Source of the DNA: an uncultured bacterium
GTDB lineage: Bacteria; Actinomycetota; Actinomycetes; S36-B12
DNA: 6,208 nt
Assembly: GCA_903940375.1 (NCBI GenBank)
Contig: CAJAKT010000539.1
Span: forward strand, 1-6,208
Direction of reading: 5' to 3'
Below the pieces are notes generated by a model. That model did no database searches and was not told where the DNA came from. It was given only the letters and a program-made list of their open reading frames with translations. Position 1 is the first letter of the stretch, and each line of letters starts with the position of its first letter. Below are positions 4,477 through 6,208 of the stretch, piece by piece. Position numbers and translations under genes: made by a program.

Positions 4477-4683
4477 ATGGACTCCTTCGCCACCCTCATC
4501 GTGGTCGCAGCAACCGGCCTCCTGATGGTCACGATCTACACCTACGAGCACCTGGTCGACGAGCTGCGCGCCCAGGTCGCCGAGCTGCGTGACGACCTCG
4601 CCGAGGACGAGCTGCTGCTCGAGCTGGCGATGGACCGTCATCCCAGCAACGTCCGCCATCTGCACCTCGCGGACCCGGCATGA
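4477..4683 (+). CDS. Small membrane protein with coiled-coil tail
   Basis: A 68-residue protein with one membrane segment at ~4-22 (FATLIVVAATGLLMVTIYTY). A strongly heptad-like acidic helix follows, ~24-52 (LVDELRAQVAELRDDLAEDE, then LLLELAMD), so an oligomeric membrane-anchored coiled coil is likely. The family is not recognised. ATG 4477 has GAGAAAGG eight bases upstream; the frame is open back to 4297 but that would run through the hairpin. The stop overlaps the next start (ATGA). It begins a tightly coupled group of two membrane proteins and a transglycosylase-like protein. Confidence 0.8.
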   Translation: MDSFATLIVVAATGLLMVTIYTYEHLVDELRAQVAELRDDLAEDELLLELAMDRHPSNVRHLHLADPA

Positions 4684-4880
4684 CCGACGTGCTCTACGAC
4701 GTGGCCCAATGGGTGGTCGCCGTCGCCTTCCTGTTCGCCGTCGCCTTCGCGGTGCTCTGGGGGATGCAGGTCGCCCGCGACTGGGCCGCTGACCGCAAGC
4801 GCGAGCAGGAGTACGCGGACGAGTTCCTGCGGACTCACCGCCCCCGCCACGACCACACCGACCAGCGGAGGCCCGAATGA
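4680..4880 (+). CDS. Small single-span membrane protein
   Basis: A 66-residue protein with a hydrophobic segment at ~8-28 (AQWVVAVAFLFAVAFAVLWG). A charged tail follows (RDWAADRKREQEYADEFLRT) ending in a His/Arg-rich stretch (HRPRHDHTDQRRPE). With the positive charges after the span, the tail is probably cytoplasmic. It is coupled to both neighbours by ATGA overlaps. The function is unknown; holin-like, exclusion or anchoring roles are all possible from size and context, and none is shown. Confidence 0.8.
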   Translation: MTDVLYDVAQWVVAVAFLFAVAFAVLWGMQVARDWAADRKREQEYADEFLRTHRPRHDHTDQRRPE

Positions 4881-5302
4881 TCGACGCCCTCATCCTCACC
4901 GCTGCCCTGCTCGCCCCGACCGAGCCGCCGAATCCTGAGCCGCACCGCGTCACCGCACCCAGTCGCGGCATGGTCGGACGGTTCCAGGACTCCAATGTCG
5001 CCAAGGTGTGGGCCGGTGCCACGGCGGCCGAGCGCATGACCTGGCTCTGCATTCGCAGGCACGAGTCGATGAGCTACCGCGGGGATAACCCCACGTCGTC
5101 AGCGTCGGGTGCGGGCCAGTGGATTCTGTCGACCTGGACGGGCTTGAAGCACTGGGTCCGGGTCGAGGGCGAGTACGTCGCCCGGGAGTACCACCAGGCG
5201 AAGGACGCCCCGGCCTGGGTGCAGGACGCGGCCTTCCGCCACGTCTACGACCACGGCGGCCTGTCCATGTGGCGCGGCACGAACTGCCCCGGGACTGGAT
5301 GA
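4877..5302 (+). CDS. Lysozyme-fold / transglycosylase-like protein in the early operon
   Basis: A 141-residue protein whose C-terminal ~90 residues look like the lysozyme-like fold of resuscitation-promoting factors and lytic transglycosylases. WLCIRRHESMSY carries E63 as the candidate catalytic acid. SASGAGQWILSTW (75-87) matches the conserved SGAxGxxQxxxSTW block, and AWVQDAAFRHVYDHGGLSMW (113-132) the closing helix. C58 and C137 could form a disulfide, consistent with function outside the membrane. The N-terminus (IDALILTAALLAPTEPP) is a short hydrophobic stretch without the usual positive start, so it is at best a weak signal peptide. It would cut glycan strands of peptidoglycan. It lies far from the lysis cassette, coupled to two membrane proteins. 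E63 fits, but activity is not proven. Confidence 0.75.
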   Translation: MIDALILTAALLAPTEPPNPEPHRVTAPSRGMVGRFQDSNVAKVWAGATAAERMTWLCIRRHESMSYRGDNPTSSASGAGQWILSTWTGLKHWVRVEGEYVAREYHQAKDAPAWVQDAAFRHVYDHGGLSMWRGTNCPGTG

Positions 5303-5303
5303 C

Positions 5304-5447
5304 ATGGCCCTCACTCCTGCGCTTGTCTGCATCGAGCCCTGGCCCTGCGCCGAGTGCGCGTTCACGATCCTGCCCGGCCAGTTGATGCACCTGTCCGACA
5401 TCGGCTGGGAGCACGTCATCCACGCCGCGGAGCGGGGCGAGTCGTGA
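5304..5447 (+). CDS. Cys-containing mini-protein, possible zinc-binding
   Basis: A 47-residue ORF starting at ATG 5304, one base after the previous stop. It reads MALTPALVCIEPWPCAECAF, then ILPGQLMHLSDIGWEHVIHA. C9, C15, C18 and H29, H38 and H41 could supply metal ligands; the CxxC followed by xxPGQxMH resembles small phage zinc-ribbon proteins that bind at a Cys/His cluster. The family is not securely known. The stop overlaps the next GTG (GTGA), which supports real translation. The function is unknown. Confidence 0.6.
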   Translation: MALTPALVCIEPWPCAECAFTILPGQLMHLSDIGWEHVIHAAERGES

Positions 5448-5746
5448 GCATCCAACGGTACCGAAGTGATGGGCAAGGCGACTGCGACCCAGGTGGCATG
5501 TACGTCCTGTACGCCGACCACGTCGCGGCGGTAGCCGAGGCCGCTAAGCGTTCAGGGCGGCAAGCCTTCGACCTAGGCGACAAGGCTGGTCGCGTGTGGG
5601 GCCGTGCCGCCGCGCTACAGCAGGCGCGGGAAGCGGTCGCTGCTGCGCCTGCGTACTACTGCGAGGACCAATGGAGCGGCGCTGATACGCACCGACTTCT
5701 TAGCGAAGCCCTCGCCGCTATCGACAACCTGAAGGAGGACAAGTGA
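5444..5746 (+). CDS. Conserved-looking unknown early protein
   Basis: A 100-residue protein, GTG start at 5444 overlapping the upstream TGA. It begins SIQRYRSDGQGDCDPGGMYVLYADHV, a phrase like the heads of many small actinophage early proteins that start with an RY...G..YV...D pattern. An alanine-rich helical body follows (AVAEAAKRSGRQAF, RAAALQQAREAVAAA) and then DTHRLLSEALAAIDNLKEDK. There is no membrane segment, and I cannot give a function. An internal ATG at 5498 is possible but loses the conserved-looking head. It is coupled to the next gene by GTGA. Confidence 0.75.
   Translation: MSIQRYRSDGQGDCDPGGMYVLYADHVAAVAEAAKRSGRQAFDLGDKAGRVWGRAAALQQAREAVAAAPAYYCEDQWSGADTHRLLSEALAAIDNLKEDK
5732..5738 (+). 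promoter_or_regulatory. Strong ribosome binding site deciding the GTG 5743 start
   Basis: AAGGAGG lies four bases before GTG 5743, inside the end of the preceding gene. It is the closest match to the anti-Shine-Dalgarno consensus that I found in the window and supports the non-ATG start of the gene that runs off the right edge. Confidence 0.7.
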
Positions 5747-6208
5747 ATACCTACTACAAGGCCGTCAGGCCCGATGGGGCATCGTTCCACGACCCGTCGT
5801 TCGCGTGGGCGACGAAGCCCGGAGGACTGACAACGCACCCCCACACGGGTCCGACCAGCATGTCGGCAGCCGACTATTTATCGGTGTCCACCGTCCCGAC
5901 CGACTGCACGGGGATGCGCTGGCCGTGCCGACTGCTCGAAGTCGAGCCGGTAGGTGACGTGTTCGCACCTCACACTCGGGACCTGCCGAACAAGCGTGCG
6001 GCCCGAGCGTTCCGTACCGTGCGTGAACTCCCGGCGCACGAGGTGCTCGGGGCCAACGGGGAGTATGTGGCTGCGCTGATCGAACGATGCTCGCGGCTGA
6101 CCGTGGAGGACACACAGCGACTAGCCGCTGCTTGGGACGCTGCTAGGGCCGCTGCTAGGGACGCTGCTGGGGACGCTGCTAGGGACGCTGCTTGGGACGC
6201 TGCTAGGG
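5743..6208 (+). CDS. Unknown early protein with Ala-Ala-X-Asp repeat tail (partial)
   Basis: An open frame of 155 codons from GTG 5743 to the right edge; the C-terminus is missing. The N-terminal ~125 residues form a compact domain: TYYKAVRPDGASFHD, PSFAWATKPGG, SAADYLSVSTVPTDC, WPCRLLEVEPVGDVF, AFRTVRELPAHEVLG. I know similar proteins from actinophages, often with a degenerate Ala/Trp/Asp-rich end, but no function. From residue ~127 the chain becomes a four-residue repeat, AAWD/AARD/AAGD, expected to form a long helix with X and D on fixed faces. Cys residues at ~56, 63 and 117 are isolated. The start is set by AAGGAGG upstream and the GTGA overlap. The reading stays open through the repeat in this frame. 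Confidence 0.75.
   Translation, partial: MNTYYKAVRPDGASFHDPSFAWATKPGGLTTHPHTGPTSMSAADYLSVSTVPTDCTGMRWPCRLLEVEPVGDVFAPHTRDLPNKRAARAFRTVRELPAHEVLGANGEYVAALIERCSRLTVEDTQRLAAAWDAARAAARDAAGDAARDAAWDAAR
6127..6208 (+). repeat. 12-base in-frame tandem repeat (GCTGCTNGGGAC)
   Basis: Six full units (6127, 6139, 6151, 6163, 6175, 6187) and a partial unit from 6199 to the edge. The units encode Ala-Ala-X-Asp. Nearly all variation is the first base of the third codon (TGG, AGG, GGG: Trp, Arg, Gly); the second unit also has GCC for GAC. The array continues beyond the window. Confidence 0.9.

Noticed and set aside
4306..5052. Long minus-strand open frame (248 codons)
   Set aside because: It runs antisense through three coupled plus-strand genes and the hairpin, and is rich in Arg/Gly/Ala as expected for a shadow in high-GC DNA.
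6127..6208. CRISPR-like or iteron array
   Set aside because: Units are contiguous 12-base in-frame codon repeats without spacers and encode a regular helix.

Overview
This window is best read as the centre of a temperate actinobacteriophage genome in its free (virion or replicating) form. The base composition is high in GC. Genes are tightly packed with ATGA and GTGA stop/start overlaps. A holin/amidase lysis cassette follows tail-tip genes, and a tyrosine integrase, an attachment site and a repressor lie between the late and early genes. The attachment core looks like the 3' half of an actinobacterial tRNA-Asn and has phage genes on both sides, so it is attP rather than attL or attR. The host genus cannot be named from the sequence.

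Layout. Positions 1-1313 hold the end of a minor tail protein, a glycine-rich tail fibre or adhesin, and a small tail-associated protein, with a doubtful 23-codon ORF behind them. A hairpin at 1431-1452 precedes the lysis cassette (1477-2846): a membrane/coiled-coil protein, a two-TM holin, a single-domain amidase endolysin and a small unknown protein. A perfect 14-bp-stem terminator (2861-2896) separates this from the convergent integrase. Positions 2908-4049 on the minus strand carry rep then int (int downstream), with attP inside the 3' end of rep. A divergent control region (4050-4139) carries near mirror-image promoters that appear to make leaderless mRNAs for rep (minus) and a small HTH protein (plus). 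Positions 4140-6208 are rightward early genes: the Cro/Xis-like HTH protein, a 154-base leader with a strong hairpin, two small membrane proteins, an exported transglycosylase-like protein, a Cys-rich mini-protein, a 100-residue unknown, and an unknown protein running off the window into an Ala-Ala-X-Asp repeat.

Main result. The arrangement matches the integration-dependent immunity switch known from mycobacteriophages such as BPs and Brujita. The viral repressor ends in YWMAA, which resembles an ssrA-type degradation tail, and that tail is encoded across the attP core boundary. If attB is tRNA-Asn(GTT), integration changes the Tyr codon TAC to the stop TAA, giving a repressor shorter by five residues and without the tag. 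Integration also separates int from the rep promoter. A hairpin four bases beyond the tRNA 3' end could terminate the rebuilt tRNA gene. These are predictions from sequence reading; no database search was possible.
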